DNA of 64,000 nucleotides from Desertivirga arenae. GTDB lineage: Bacteria > Bacteroidota > Bacteroidia > Sphingobacteriales > Sphingobacteriaceae. Shown here one piece after another: positions 17,764-27,900 of the stretch. Position 1 is the stretch's first letter. Each line of letters opens with the position of its first letter. The position numbers were made by a program, and so were the translations under genes. The notes beneath the pieces were generated by a model. The model was not told the origin of the DNA. It saw nothing but the letters and a program-made list of their open reading frames with translations, and searched no databases. The DNA lies in contig NZ_JAFEWE010000001.1 in the NCBI RefSeq assembly GCF_017355785.1, positions 124,001 through 188,000 on the forward strand, read 5' to 3'.

Positions 17764-20700
17764 TTAGAGGTTCAAATTAAGTCCGACCGTAAAAGTGCGT
17801 GTCGTCGGATACCGGTCACGTACGTCATTACCAGGAGAAAGACCACTTCTGTTAACCTCAGGATCTATCCCGGAATAACCTGTAAACACAAACGTATTTA
17901 AGCAGCTGGCAAAAACCCTTGCACTTTTAAGATACTTTGTTTTCAGCTTATTAAAGCTATATCCAAATGTGATATTATCGATCTTCCAAAAATCACCATC
18001 TTCAATATAATAGCTGTTAAATTCCAGGGGCTCATTTAACAGGCTCTTCCCAAAAACCATTTCCTCCGATGACTTCAAGCGGTTATAATTTTTAATCGTA
18101 GGATTTTCAAGGTACATCCTTTCGAAGTTCAGGATCTGATAATCGAACGCACCACGCATGGTTACTGACAGGTCGAAGTTTTTGTACTGAAAATTATTGT
18201 TCCAACCTGCATAATATTTTGGAAGTCCATTGCCTAGCACCTTTTTGTTTTCGAAAGTTCGAGCGAAGCTAGCGGAAGGCACCCGGTCACCGTTATTGTC
18301 TTCATAGATCCATTTTCCATTCTCGTCAATATCCACCACCTTGAAGCCATAGAAGTCTCCGATACCTTTCCCAATGAAAACAATATTGGTAAACGTTTGA
18401 ATAGGTTCTCCAGTTCCACCTGTGGTAAAATAGTTGTTAGTAGTTTTATACAGGTCGTTAGATAAACTTATTAACTTGTTTGTATTCGTTGAGAAGTTGA
18501 AACTGGTTGTCCAGTTGATCTTTTTGGACCTTACAGGAACCATACTTATGATCGCTTCGAGTCCCTTATTTTCCATAGTGCCCACATTGGCTCTCGTGGA
18601 GGGATATAAGTTAGGGGGACTAGGAACCTGGTAGTCGTAAAGCAAGCCCTTTATCCTTCGTTCGTAGTAGTCGAAATTACCGAAGATTCTTCCTTTGAAC
18701 ATACTAAAGTCAATGCCATAATTGGATTCATGCTTCTCCTCCCATCTGATATAGGGATTCGGATTTGTAGAAGGCTCCAATACCTGGATCCACTTCCCGT
18801 CACTATAGACAAAAGAGCCAAACCCAAGGAGTGCCTGACTAAGAAAACCGCCTGCAGGTGGATTCCCTGTTACTCCGTAACCCGCTCTTAACTTCAGGTC
18901 ATCGAAGATCTTCTGGTTCTTCATAAAGCCTTCGTTAGTAATTCGCCATCCGACGGAAACGGCAGGAAAGGTACCGAAGGGTTTGTTTGCGCCAAAAAGC
19001 TGACTAGCACCTTCATGCCTCACATTAGCCATCAGGAGATATTTATCTTTATAGCTATACGTCATCCGGCCAAAAAAACTTACAAGGTTAGACTCGCCTT
19101 TACCACTTCCTATTGCCCCTTTTCCGTCCTTTATTGCCCGGCCTAACGCAATGTTATTATACCCAAAGTCATCCAGAGTAAAATCCCAGTTTTGTATAAA
19201 ATTGTTGTACGATTCAGACTCTTGGTAACCATAGCCGCCCAATACGGTTAGCTGGTGATCCTTGATCTTCGTTGAATACTCGGCAGTAAGCTCCATTAAG
19301 CGGTCTATAGACAAGGAACTTCCAACTGCTGCATATCCATTCATATTATCACGTATGTTAGAAATATGACCTTTGGTTTCAGAATAACCGGAATTGGAGT
19401 TAAAGCGGTTGTAAGAGAAAAGGGAGGACAACCTCAGTCCTTTAACGGGATTATAGACGAGGGTTCCATTCACCCTTGAATTTATACCCTTCGTTTGTCC
19501 GTCACTTTCGTAGATCCGGGCAAGAGGATTCTCGTAGTTAAAATTCCCGGGCAATTCCAGCCATTTACCGTCTGTTCCGTAAACTGGTTCTGTCGGGTTT
19601 CGGATAAGTGCCTGCCGGTAGGTATAACCATTAAATGAGCCACCATTTTGTGTTTGAGTAAAATTATTGTTCTGGCTTAAAAGCGTAAGATTTACCTTCA
19701 ATTTATCATTAAGCATGAAATGATTCACATCCACCCTTCCGGTAAAAGTTTTGTTATCCGATTTAAGGAAAATACCTTCCAAAGCCCTGTAATTTAAAGA
19801 AGCCAGATAATTCGTTTTATTACTACCTCCTCTGAAAGTTAAATTATGGATCTGTGTTACCGGCGTTTGAGTTATTTCGTCTAGCCAATCAGTTGAAGCA
19901 CCGTACTCCTGGTTGGCATCACGGGTTCCTGCTGCTATCTGTGCCCGATAGTCTTGAGCTGTAAGCATTTCAGGGTGCTTTGCAATGGTCTGAGTACTTG
20001 CAGAACCGCTATACTCAACAGCATTGCTAAAGTTTCCGCTTGCACGCTTTGTTGTAATAAGTATTACTCCATTAGTTCCTCTTACCCCATATATCGCTGC
20101 TGCTGAACCATCTTTTAATACATCTATGGATTCAATATCTTCAGGCGCTACAGTTTTAAGACTGCCGGGTACCCCATCTATAATAACAAGAGGATCTCCA
20201 TTGGCACCAAATAGAGTAGTATTACCTCTCAGGAGAATCTGGGAGCTGCCAGTTGGATCTCCATTAGGATTTGACACTGTTAAACCAGCCACTTTACCCT
20301 GTATCAATTGGCCAACATCCTGCACAGGTCCTTTAACAAAATTCTCAGCTTTTACTGTTGCAACAGAAGCAGTAACATTTGCCCGCTTTTGCGAACCGTA
20401 ACCGATCACTACAACCTCATTAAGATTGTTGGTTGACTCGCGCATAACAACTTCGACATTTGTCCTGCCATTCAGTGGAACTTCCAGTGCCTCATAACCC
20501 AGATAGGTAAACACAAGTACTGTATTCTCTGTAGGTACTGAAAGACTAAAGCCGCCGCGAGTATCAGTAGTAGCTCCTCTTGTGCCCCCCTTAATTTTAA
20601 CAGCAACCCCGATAAGAGTTTCCCCCTTTTCACTTTTCACCACTCCTTTCACCGGAATATCAAGTAACTCCGCTTTTGAAACTTCTTTGTTTTTCTGGGG

Positions 20701-21069
20701 TGCAGACCTTGTAATAATGATTATTTTCTTATTCTGTTCAAGGTAATCCAGTTCGGTATTTTTTAGGACTTCCTTCAAAATATAATCTACCGCCTTATTC
20801 TTTTCAGAAATGCTGATGTTCCGGTAGGTGTCTATCAGCTTATCATTATAAATAAATCTTAAGCCGCTTTTTTTCTGAATAGTATTCAGGATGTTTTTCA
20901 AGCCTTTGTTCTCGGCCTGCAAATCAATTTTCACTTCGGATGCAACCTGTCCCTCGGAGGTACTGGCTAATAAAAGCTGTGTACTTAAAGCCAGCACGAA
21001 GAAAATTTGACAACTAATTCTCATGGTTTGCTTAAGGGCATAGTTCGTCCTTATGGTATAATTTTTCAT
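17764..21069 (-). CDS. SusC/RagA TonB-linked transporter with STN signalling domain
   Basis: A 1101-residue outer membrane protein. After a signal peptide (about 1-41) it has an STN/secretin-TonB domain (about 50-120, KNILNTIQKKSGLRFIYND), a carboxypeptidase-like beta domain (140-215), the SusC motif NEVVVIGYGSQKR, a plug (about 225-345 with VDVLKDGSAAAIYGVRGTNG) and a 22-strand-type barrel ending in TRTFTVGLNLNL. The STN domain is the part that contacts a FecR anti-sigma factor, which matches the FecR and ECF sigma genes immediately upstream. Substrate import thus also reports substrate presence. Confidence 0.95.
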   Translation of the reverse strand: MKNYTIRTNYALKQTMRISCQIFFVLALSTQLLLASTSEGQVASEVKIDLQAENKGLKNILNTIQKKSGLRFIYNDKLIDTYRNISISEKNKAVDYILKEVLKNTELDYLEQNKKIIIITRSAPQKNKEVSKAELLDIPVKGVVKSEKGETLIGVAVKIKGGTRGATTDTRGGFSLSVPTENTVLVFTYLGYEALEVPLNGRTNVEVVMRESTNNLNEVVVIGYGSQKRANVTASVATVKAENFVKGPVQDVGQLIQGKVAGLTVSNPNGDPTGSSQILLRGNTTLFGANGDPLVIIDGVPGSLKTVAPEDIESIDVLKDGSAAAIYGVRGTNGVILITTKRASGNFSNAVEYSGSASTQTIAKHPEMLTAQDYRAQIAAGTRDANQEYGASTDWLDEITQTPVTQIHNLTFRGGSNKTNYLASLNYRALEGIFLKSDNKTFTGRVDVNHFMLNDKLKVNLTLLSQNNNFTQTQNGGSFNGYTYRQALIRNPTEPVYGTDGKWLELPGNFNYENPLARIYESDGQTKGINSRVNGTLVYNPVKGLRLSSLFSYNRFNSNSGYSETKGHISNIRDNMNGYAAVGSSLSIDRLMELTAEYSTKIKDHQLTVLGGYGYQESESYNNFIQNWDFTLDDFGYNNIALGRAIKDGKGAIGSGKGESNLVSFFGRMTYSYKDKYLLMANVRHEGASQLFGANKPFGTFPAVSVGWRITNEGFMKNQKIFDDLKLRAGYGVTGNPPAGGFLSQALLGFGSFVYSDGKWIQVLEPSTNPNPYIRWEEKHESNYGIDFSMFKGRIFGNFDYYERRIKGLLYDYQVPSPPNLYPSTRANVGTMENKGLEAIISMVPVRSKKINWTTSFNFSTNTNKLISLSNDLYKTTNNYFTTGGTGEPIQTFTNIVFIGKGIGDFYGFKVVDIDENGKWIYEDNNGDRVPSASFARTFENKKVLGNGLPKYYAGWNNNFQYKNFDLSVTMRGAFDYQILNFERMYLENPTIKNYNRLKSSEEMVFGKSLLNEPLEFNSYYIEDGDFWKIDNITFGYSFNKLKTKYLKSARVFASCLNTFVFTGYSGIDPEVNRSGLSPGNDVRDRYPTTRTFTVGLNLNL

Positions 21070-21114
21070 ACCTTTGATGATGTTTGGTTAATAAATGCGT
21101 TTATTACTAAAGAG

Positions 21115-21182
21115 CAGACAGCCTATTAATTGGCGTTAGGAAGCTGTCTGAAACCGGTTTGACCAGCTCATGCCGGTTTTTT
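21115..21182. promoter_or_regulatory. Two adjacent inverted repeats in the FecR-SusC gap (susC leader)
   Basis: An 8-bp perfect inverted repeat (21115-21122 with 21143-21150, 20-base loop) is followed at once by a 7-bp one (21151-21157 with 21173-21179). Both lie between FecR and SusC on the upstream side of susC. On the plus strand the second is followed by a T run; on the minus strand it is not, so it is not a normal terminator for FecR. A leader structure or a sigma-specific control element is possible. Confidence 0.45.
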
Positions 21183-21219
21183 TGTGTACATACTCACGTC
21201 ATAGCTTTCTTTTTTAAGT

Positions 21220-22200
21220 TTAATTGATGTTAGTTTTAAATGTGATGGTATTTCCTGTTTGAGTGTATTTCAGGTTATTAGCTTTTGCTATAGAAAAGAG
21301 GATTTCCCTAAAGCTGTCACTGGAGTTAAAAAACCCGCTGAACCGTATCCTTCCAATAGATTCATTTGCAAATTTAAACTGCACTCCGTAAGTATTCTCC
21401 AGTAGTGTGCTTACATCCGTTAAGCGTTCATTATTGAAGATCAGTTTTCCCTGGGTCCATCCGAGAATTTCATTACCATCCGTATAAACCTTCTTCTGAT
21501 CTCCTGTATTTCGGTTGATCTGCAATTGTTCATTTGGTAACAGGAGCTCTGCCCCACTAACCGGCCTCTCATTTTTATCTGTCTTGCAAACCCCTACCTT
21601 TCCGCGGGTAACAGTGATTTTTATATCTGTAAATGAACGGTAAGCCCGGATGTTGAAAGCTGTTCCAAGTACCTGGGTACGGGTTTTATCGCTGATAACG
21701 ATAAAAGGTTTTGTCTCGTCATGAGCAACATCGAAATAAGCCTCCCCTTCCAGGAGCTCCACCTTGCGAATACTATCATTAAACTTCAGAGGATACTTTA
21801 AACGGCTTTCAGCATTCAGAATAATGGTAGTACCATCGCTAAGCTTAAGGCTTACTCTTTTTCCAGATTCTGCAGCCGACACTGCATATTGGGTAGCAGA
21901 TACAGTTTTGAAAGATCCCCTTTTCCAGAACAGAAATGCGATTGCAGATATTAACACTAAGGTTGCTGCAACTTTAAGGAAGCCCCAGCCAGAATTAGTT
22001 TGACGATTATTTACTTCGATTCCTGAATCAATTTTTGACTTAAGCTCAGAACTTATTTTCGTTTTTTCTTCATCCGACCATACCCACTCTCCCCTCTCCG
22101 AAGTCTTTTCAAACCATATATGGAGTTCATGCTCCTCCTCAGGAGTAGATGTTCCTTTTGCGTGCCGGTCTAATAAAGAGATAAGTCTATCCTTGTCCAT
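21220..22200 (-). CDS. FecR family anti-sigma factor
   Basis: A 326-residue inner membrane protein. The N-terminal 65 residues are the cytoplasmic sigma-binding part (LLDRHAKGTSTPEEEHELHIWFE). One transmembrane helix covers about 69-90. The periplasmic FecR domain follows (about 115-215, KRVSLKLSDGTTIILNAESRLKYPLKF and GEAYFDVAHDETKPFIV), then a DUF4974-type C-terminal domain (about 250-323, GKLIFNNERLTDVSTLLENTYGV). It holds the ECF sigma factor until the STN domain of SusC signals ligand. It lies between the sigma gene and susC. Confidence 0.95.
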   Translation of the reverse strand: MDKDRLISLLDRHAKGTSTPEEEHELHIWFEKTSERGEWVWSDEEKTKISSELKSKIDSGIEVNNRQTNSGWGFLKVAATLVLISAIAFLFWKRGSFKTVSATQYAVSAAESGKRVSLKLSDGTTIILNAESRLKYPLKFNDSIRKVELLEGEAYFDVAHDETKPFIVISDKTRTQVLGTAFNIRAYRSFTDIKITVTRGKVGVCKTDKNERPVSGAELLLPNEQLQINRNTGDQKKVYTDGNEILGWTQGKLIFNNERLTDVSTLLENTYGVQFKFANESIGRIRFSGFFNSSDSFREILFSIAKANNLKYTQTGNTITFKTNIN

Positions 22201-22228
22201 AATCGGTTAGTATAAGTAAGTACATTAA

Positions 22229-22264
22229 GGGGGGGCGATGGTAGTAGATTTTTTTTAAAAAAAA
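22229..22264. repeat. Homopolymer cluster G7 and T8A8 after the sigma gene
   Basis: A run of seven G (22229-22235) and a perfect T8A8 palindrome (22249-22264) lie in the 67 bases between the sigma stop and the FecR start. Such tracts are prone to slippage and the T8A8 tract is intrinsically bent. Confidence 0.7.
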
Positions 22265-22267
22265 TTA

Positions 22268-22870
22268 TCAGGACTTGAATAGCAGGTTTATAAGCAGGAA
22301 TATGCTAATTAATTTTTCCCGTTGAAGGCTAAGACGGAATATCTTCAGGGCATTACTGATCTGCTTTTTTACGGTTTTATCAGAAATGCTCAATCGCTCG
22401 GCTATTTCCTTATAGGACAGTTGTTCCTTACGGCTCAGAATAAAAACCTGCTGCATTTTGGAAGGAAGGTTTTCAATAGTGCTATCGAGCAAACTATTGA
22501 TGTCTTTTACAGATTGCAGAGAGTCAAGAGAATTATCCTCCTGTGCTGACTGGATTAACAGCGCGTCTATTATAAAACTCTTTTTACTTTCTCTCTGAAG
22601 GAAGTTGAGCCCTTTAAAACGCACCGATGAAAAAAGGTAGGCATTTATAGATTCGATGTTTTCCAGCTCGAACCTTCTGTTCCATACCGAAATAAATACC
22701 TCCTGAATAATGTCTTTGGTTTCCTCCTCGTCTTTTATAACCCGTACCAGGTACAAGAAGAGCTTTTCCCAATACCGGTTATAAAGCTCATCAAAGGCTT
22801 GTTTGCTATTTAGCTTTAGCAACTCAAAAAGCGAATTGTCTTCCAAATATTTTAAATCCTTTGAAGCCAT
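22268..22870 (-). CDS. ECF-type RNA polymerase sigma-70 factor
   Basis: A 200-residue ECF sigma factor with region 2 (about 20-85; FDELYNRYWEKLFLYLVRVI and the core-binding DEEETKDIIQEVFISVWNRR) and region 4 (about 130-180; LSYKEIAERLSISDKTVKKQI helix-turn-helix). The protein ends in an unusual hydrophobic tail (LISIFLLINLLF), seen in several Bacteroidota members. It heads the FecR-SusC-SusD-GH127 cluster and should direct transcription of it when FecR releases it. No autoregulated promoter could be identified upstream by eye. Confidence 0.95.
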   Translation of the reverse strand: MASKDLKYLEDNSLFELLKLNSKQAFDELYNRYWEKLFLYLVRVIKDEEETKDIIQEVFISVWNRRFELENIESINAYLFSSVRFKGLNFLQRESKKSFIIDALLIQSAQEDNSLDSLQSVKDINSLLDSTIENLPSKMQQVFILSRKEQLSYKEIAERLSISDKTVKKQISNALKIFRLSLQREKLISIFLLINLLFKS

Positions 22871-23033
22871 AAATGTTTTTAAGTAGCACGAACTGCCAGC
22901 TTTAATTGGTTATTAGTTTGAAACCCTAAGGTAACATTCTTCTTGCAATTGTCTAAATTACATTTATTTTTCCGGAAAAGGAATTTTCTGAATATCCCTG
23001 AAATTCAATATAGTTCACTTACATCTCGCTATA

Positions 23034-24632
23034 TTAAGAGATGAATGGCCCGCCTTTTACAAAATGAGAACAAACAGAAGCATCAAATTTTTTAAAGTTA
23101 TTCATAAACTTATCAGCTAATACCCTCGCTTTTTCCTCATATTCAGCTCTGTCTTTCCAGGTAGATCCGGGATCAAGAATAGAGGATGGCACACCAGGAC
23201 AACTTGTGGGAATAGCAACTCCAAAAACGGAGTGCTCACTATACTCAATAACATCCAATTTATCGTGCAGAACCGCCCTTATAATTGCCCTGGTATATTT
23301 CAAGCCAATCCTCTCCCCAATGCCGTATGGTCCTCGCGTCCAACCAGTATTAATCAACCATACATTAACATTATTCTCTTTTATTTTAGTTTCTAATAAC
23401 TTAGCATATTCAATAGGATCGAGTGGAAGAAAGGGTGCTCCAAAACACGTGCTGAATGTAGGGACAGGCTCAGTAATACCTAGCTCGGTTCCTGCAATTT
23501 TCGAAGTATAACCACTAAGAAAATGATAGATCGCCTGTTCGGTGTTTAACTTTGATACCGGAGGTAAAATCCCATAAGCATCACAGGTTAAGAAGAAGAT
23601 GTTCTGAGGTACCTTTCCTACGGAGGGAGAAACAGCGTTTTCAATAAAATGTATAGGATAGCTTACACGGGTATTTTCTGTAATTGTAGTATCATTAAAA
23701 TCGATCTCGTTGGAGCCTTCAACAAAAACTACATTTTCAAGTAAGGCCCCGGGTCGGATAGCATTAAATATCTGTGGCTCCTTTTCCTTGTGTAATCCCT
23801 GACATTTAGCATAACAGCCACCTTCGAAATTAAAAATCCCATTATCTGACCAGCCATGCTCATCATCTCCAATTAAGTAACGATCCACATCTGCACTTAA
23901 AGTAGTTTTGCCCGTTCCGCTAAGTCCGAAGAAGAGAGCAGTATCTCCCTTTATACCTATATTAGCACTGCAGTGCATGCTCAATACCTTCTTCTCCAGA
24001 GGTAGGATCATATTCAAAACACTAAACATTCCCTTTTTGATTTCTCCGGTATAGCCAGTACCACCAATTAAGATGATTTTTTTTGAAAAATTGATGATCG
24101 AAAAGTTTTCTGACCGTACTCCATCCTGTCCAGGAATAGCCCTAAACGATTCTATATGATAAATAAGCCAATCAGGTCCAAAAGCTTGCAGCTCGTCTAA
24201 GGAGAGTCTCAAGAACATATTATAGGCAAAGAGATTTGCCCAGGGTGTATCCGTAATCACCCTCAATTTCAAACGATATAGACTTTCGGCACAAACGCTT
24301 GCATCTCTAACCCATGTATCCTTACCTTCTATGTGCTGAAGCACACGCTCATATAGGTTATTGAAAGTACTCTCGCTTACCGGATTGTTGAAGTCGTTCC
24401 AGGAAACAGTTTCTTTAGTATAGTGGTCACTCACTATATACTTGTCTTTAGGAGAACGACCGGTGAACTTACCGGTTTTAACAATTAAAGCGCCCGCATC
24501 ATTTAATACTCCAAGTCCTCTACCAAGTGTTTCTTTAACTAGTGCCTCGGGGCTTAACTGATAAAAAACATTAGATGAAATAATCCGCCCGGCTGACCTG
24601 AAGTCAGCTTTGTTAAATGTATAGTTAATCAT
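23034..24632 (-). CDS. pckA: Phosphoenolpyruvate carboxykinase (ATP)
   Basis: A 532-residue cytoplasmic enzyme that converts oxaloacetate and ATP to PEP, CO2 and ADP, the entry step of gluconeogenesis. The ATP-specific family motifs are clear: substrate loop TGRSPKDKYIV (57-67), kinase-1a P-loop GLSGTGKTT (236-244), kinase-2 LIGDDEHGW (253-261) and the adenine region TGWTRGPYGIG near residue 430. Length is usual (about 530). It is monocistronic. In this window it would carry carbon from peptide and hydroxyproline breakdown (2-oxoglutarate to oxaloacetate) into sugars. Confidence 0.97.
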   Translation of the reverse strand: MINYTFNKADFRSAGRIISSNVFYQLSPEALVKETLGRGLGVLNDAGALIVKTGKFTGRSPKDKYIVSDHYTKETVSWNDFNNPVSESTFNNLYERVLQHIEGKDTWVRDASVCAESLYRLKLRVITDTPWANLFAYNMFLRLSLDELQAFGPDWLIYHIESFRAIPGQDGVRSENFSIINFSKKIILIGGTGYTGEIKKGMFSVLNMILPLEKKVLSMHCSANIGIKGDTALFFGLSGTGKTTLSADVDRYLIGDDEHGWSDNGIFNFEGGCYAKCQGLHKEKEPQIFNAIRPGALLENVVFVEGSNEIDFNDTTITENTRVSYPIHFIENAVSPSVGKVPQNIFFLTCDAYGILPPVSKLNTEQAIYHFLSGYTSKIAGTELGITEPVPTFSTCFGAPFLPLDPIEYAKLLETKIKENNVNVWLINTGWTRGPYGIGERIGLKYTRAIIRAVLHDKLDVIEYSEHSVFGVAIPTSCPGVPSSILDPGSTWKDRAEYEEKARVLADKFMNNFKKFDASVCSHFVKGGPFIS

Positions 24633-24973
24633 TTTTCCTATGTTTTTGGATTTGAGAACCTCGTTTTACGGGTTCAAAACTAGGGGCTTGAATTCGCTTA
24701 TCATTTCCGCTTATTATCCATTTCTTAACAGATATTAATCAGTGAAATGGGAACAATGGATATTGAAGGGCAGCTAACAAAAGAAGGATGGAAGATTTTT
24801 TGAAGAGGTCTAATTCCTGTTAAAATCAAGCAATTATTAGCTAAAATTAACATAGATCACTACAAGGAATGTCTTTAGTTTTACAATGCTGCATGAGTTA
24901 GCATATAACCTCCTTAATAGTTAAGCTCTCTTAGATAATAATAAAAATATCAATAATTTAAGCGAAGGCTTTA
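24633..24973. other. Divergent intergenic region pckA / LamG-GH127
   Basis: About 340 AT-rich bases between divergent genes with no credible open frame. It holds one candidate promoter box for pckA (24675-24682) and one copy of the 9-mer CAGATATTA (24729-24737). Nothing else was recognised. Confidence 0.5.
24675..24682 (-). promoter_or_regulatory. Candidate Bacteroidota -7 box upstream of pckA
   Basis: Read on the minus strand this is TAGTTTTG, a full match to the TAnnTTTG -7 element, about 43 bases before the pckA ATG. No convincing TTG element lies at the -33 distance, so the call is tentative. Confidence 0.4.
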
Positions 24974-27900
24974 ATGAACACACATATGAGAAAATATAGT
25001 ATGCTTTTCCGCGGCATGCTAACAGCAGGTATTTTTGCCTGTGTTTGCAAAAGCGCTTTAGCACAAAATGGAGATCAGATATTAGATGGGATTGGTGAAA
25101 CCGAAATGATAGCCCGGTATGTTTTTAACGGAGATACCAAAGACTGGTCCCGCAATACACTCCATGCTAAAACTCTGGGTCCCAGCGTAAGGTTTGTAAC
25201 GGATGACCGCTTTGGAAAGGTTCTGTCCCTATCCGGAGAAAGCACCTCCCATGTTAAAATACCTGGAGAAGCTTTAACAGATCTGGAATCACTTAGTATT
25301 TCTGGATGGATATTCCTGCGCTCGAAAGAACCTGGTCAGCGCTTTTTTGATTTCGGCAGGGATGCCAACAGGCACTTTTTTACTGCGCCTGTAGGGACAA
25401 AGAAGCAACAAGGCCTTCTGGCACTAATTACAACTGAAAAAGACAGTAAAAACGGAGCAGTATCTCCTGCTATAGAATTGAATAAGTGGGTCCACCTGGC
25501 CATAGTCGTAGATATTCCTTCAAAATCGATAACGACCTATGTAGACGGAAAGCCAGCCGGAATGTCAAAGGACACTCCTCGGGAGCTAACCGATGTTTTC
25601 GGAGCGAAAACAGGAGAAAAACTGCTTTATATAGGAAAATCACTGCAAGCAGAGGACCCTTATCTAAATGCTATGATCCATGATTTCCGTCTCTACCGGG
25701 TAGCTCTAGACAGCAGGCAGATTGCAGGGATCTACAACAATGCTCAAAAAGGCATTAATCAGAGTTCTGTAAACACAAAGCCTGAGCAGGTGGATGATCT
25801 TCAACGTTTTTCAACCAACACTCCTCAGCTTTATACGGCTTATTTAGCTGGTGTTTCAGACGTACAAGTTGAAACTGAGGCGGGCAATTTACCACGACTT
25901 CCAGCTGTTGTAGAGGGAACTTATAAGAATGGATTGAAGGGCCCTAAAATTCGGGTGATATGGCCTGCGCCTGTCGATAACACATCTGTGATCAAGTCTG
26001 GCCAATATACTATTACAGGCCGGGTTCCCGGAACTGCTTTTGAGCCTAAGGCACTTGTTACGGTTAAGAACACGGACAAAGTTATTAAACCTAAGCTCAG
26101 ATTGGAGGCATTTAATCTTGATCAGGTTTCCCTCAAATCAAACATTAACGGACATCAAACGAAGTTCATAGAGAACCGCGATAAGTTTATAAAAACATTA
26201 GCTCAAACCGATCCCAATTCTTTCTTATATATGTTCCGCCATGCCTTCGGTCAGAAACAACCTGAAGGAGCAAAACCTCTCGGAGTTTGGGACAGTGAGG
26301 ACACGAAATTAAGGGGACACGCTACCGGCCATTATCTGACGGCCATTGCCCAAGCTTATGCCGGTACGGGATACGATAAAGCGCTGCAAGCCAATTTCGC
26401 AAAGAAGATGGAGTACATGGTAAATTCCCTTTACGAGCTATCCCAGCTATCAGGAAAAGCAAAAGAAGCAGGAGGATCAGAAGTTTCGGATCCAAGAGCA
26501 GTTCCTTATGGTCCAGGAAAAACAACTTATGATTCCGATCTCAGCGATGAAGGGATCCGGAGAGATTATTGGAACTGGGGTGCCGGTTTTATTAGCGCCT
26601 ACCCTCCCGACCAATTTATCATGCTCGAGAAAGGAGCAAAATATGGGGGGCAAAAGAACCAGATTTGGGCACCTTATTACACTTTGCATAAGATACTCGC
26701 CGGCCTGATCGATGTTTATGAAGTCAGTGGGAATAAAAAGGCCCTGGCAATAGCGAACGGTATGGGTAATTGGGTGAATGCCCGACTTAGCAATGTTCCT
26801 ACAGATACATTGATAAAAATGTGGAACACTTACATAGCCGGAGAGTTTGGAGGAATGAACGAATCGATGGCACATTTATACAGGATCACCGGCGAGCAGA
26901 AATACTTGAAAACAGCTCAGCTGTTTGATAATATAAAGGTGTTCTTTGGCGATACTGCTCATTCTCACGGGCTGGCCAAAAATGTCGATATTTTCCGGGG
27001 CTTACACGCTAATCAACATATCCCTCAAATAGTTGGAAGTATCGAGACTTACCAGGCGTCAAAAAATCCAGAGTATTACAAGATCGCCGAAAATTTCTGG
27101 TATAAGGCGGTAAACGAATATATGTACAGTATAGGAGGAGTTGCAGGTGCACGTAATCCTGCAAATGCAGAGTGTTTTATCAGTCAGCCCTCAACGCTGT
27201 ACCAAAACGGTTTTTCTGCCGGTGGGCAGAACGAAACCTGTGCTACTTACAACATGCTGAAACTGACCAGTCAATTATTTTTCTTTGATCAACGGGCCGA
27301 GTATATGGATTACTACGAACGCGGTCTGTATAACCATATTCTGGCTTCCGTTGCAGAAGATAGTCCTGCAAATACTTATCACGTACCCTTGAGACCTGGA
27401 TCAGTAAAGCAGTTTGGTAACGATGATATGAGCGGTTTTACTTGCTGTAACGGTACAGCAATAGAAAGCAGCACGAAGCTTCAAAATTCTATCTACTTTA
27501 AAGATAAAGATAATAAGTCCCTTTACGTGAATCTGTACGTCCCATCAGTATTAAACTGGACAGAACGTAAGGTAAGCGTGGAGCAAGCCACTAACTTTCC
27601 AAATGAGGATCATACCAGTCTGACTGTCAGAGGTAGTGGAAAGTTTGATATTAATGTGCGTGTCCCTTCCTGGGCTACAAAAGGATTCTTTGTGAAGATC
27701 AACGGGAAAGAAGAGAAGATCAGTTCAACTCCGGGAACTTACTTAAAGATCAAACGTCAGTGGAAAGATGGGGATAAAATAGAGTTGAAGATGCCTTTCC
27801 AATTTCATCTGGATCCCGTTATGGATCAGCAGAACATAGCAAGTTTATTCTATGGCCCGGTACTGCTTGCCGCACAGGAACCCGAAGCCAGAAAAGAATG

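Noticed and set aside
26477-26875. 132-residue antisense frame in the LamG-GH127 gene
   Set aside because: Shadow of the catalytic domain; no independent start signal or family.
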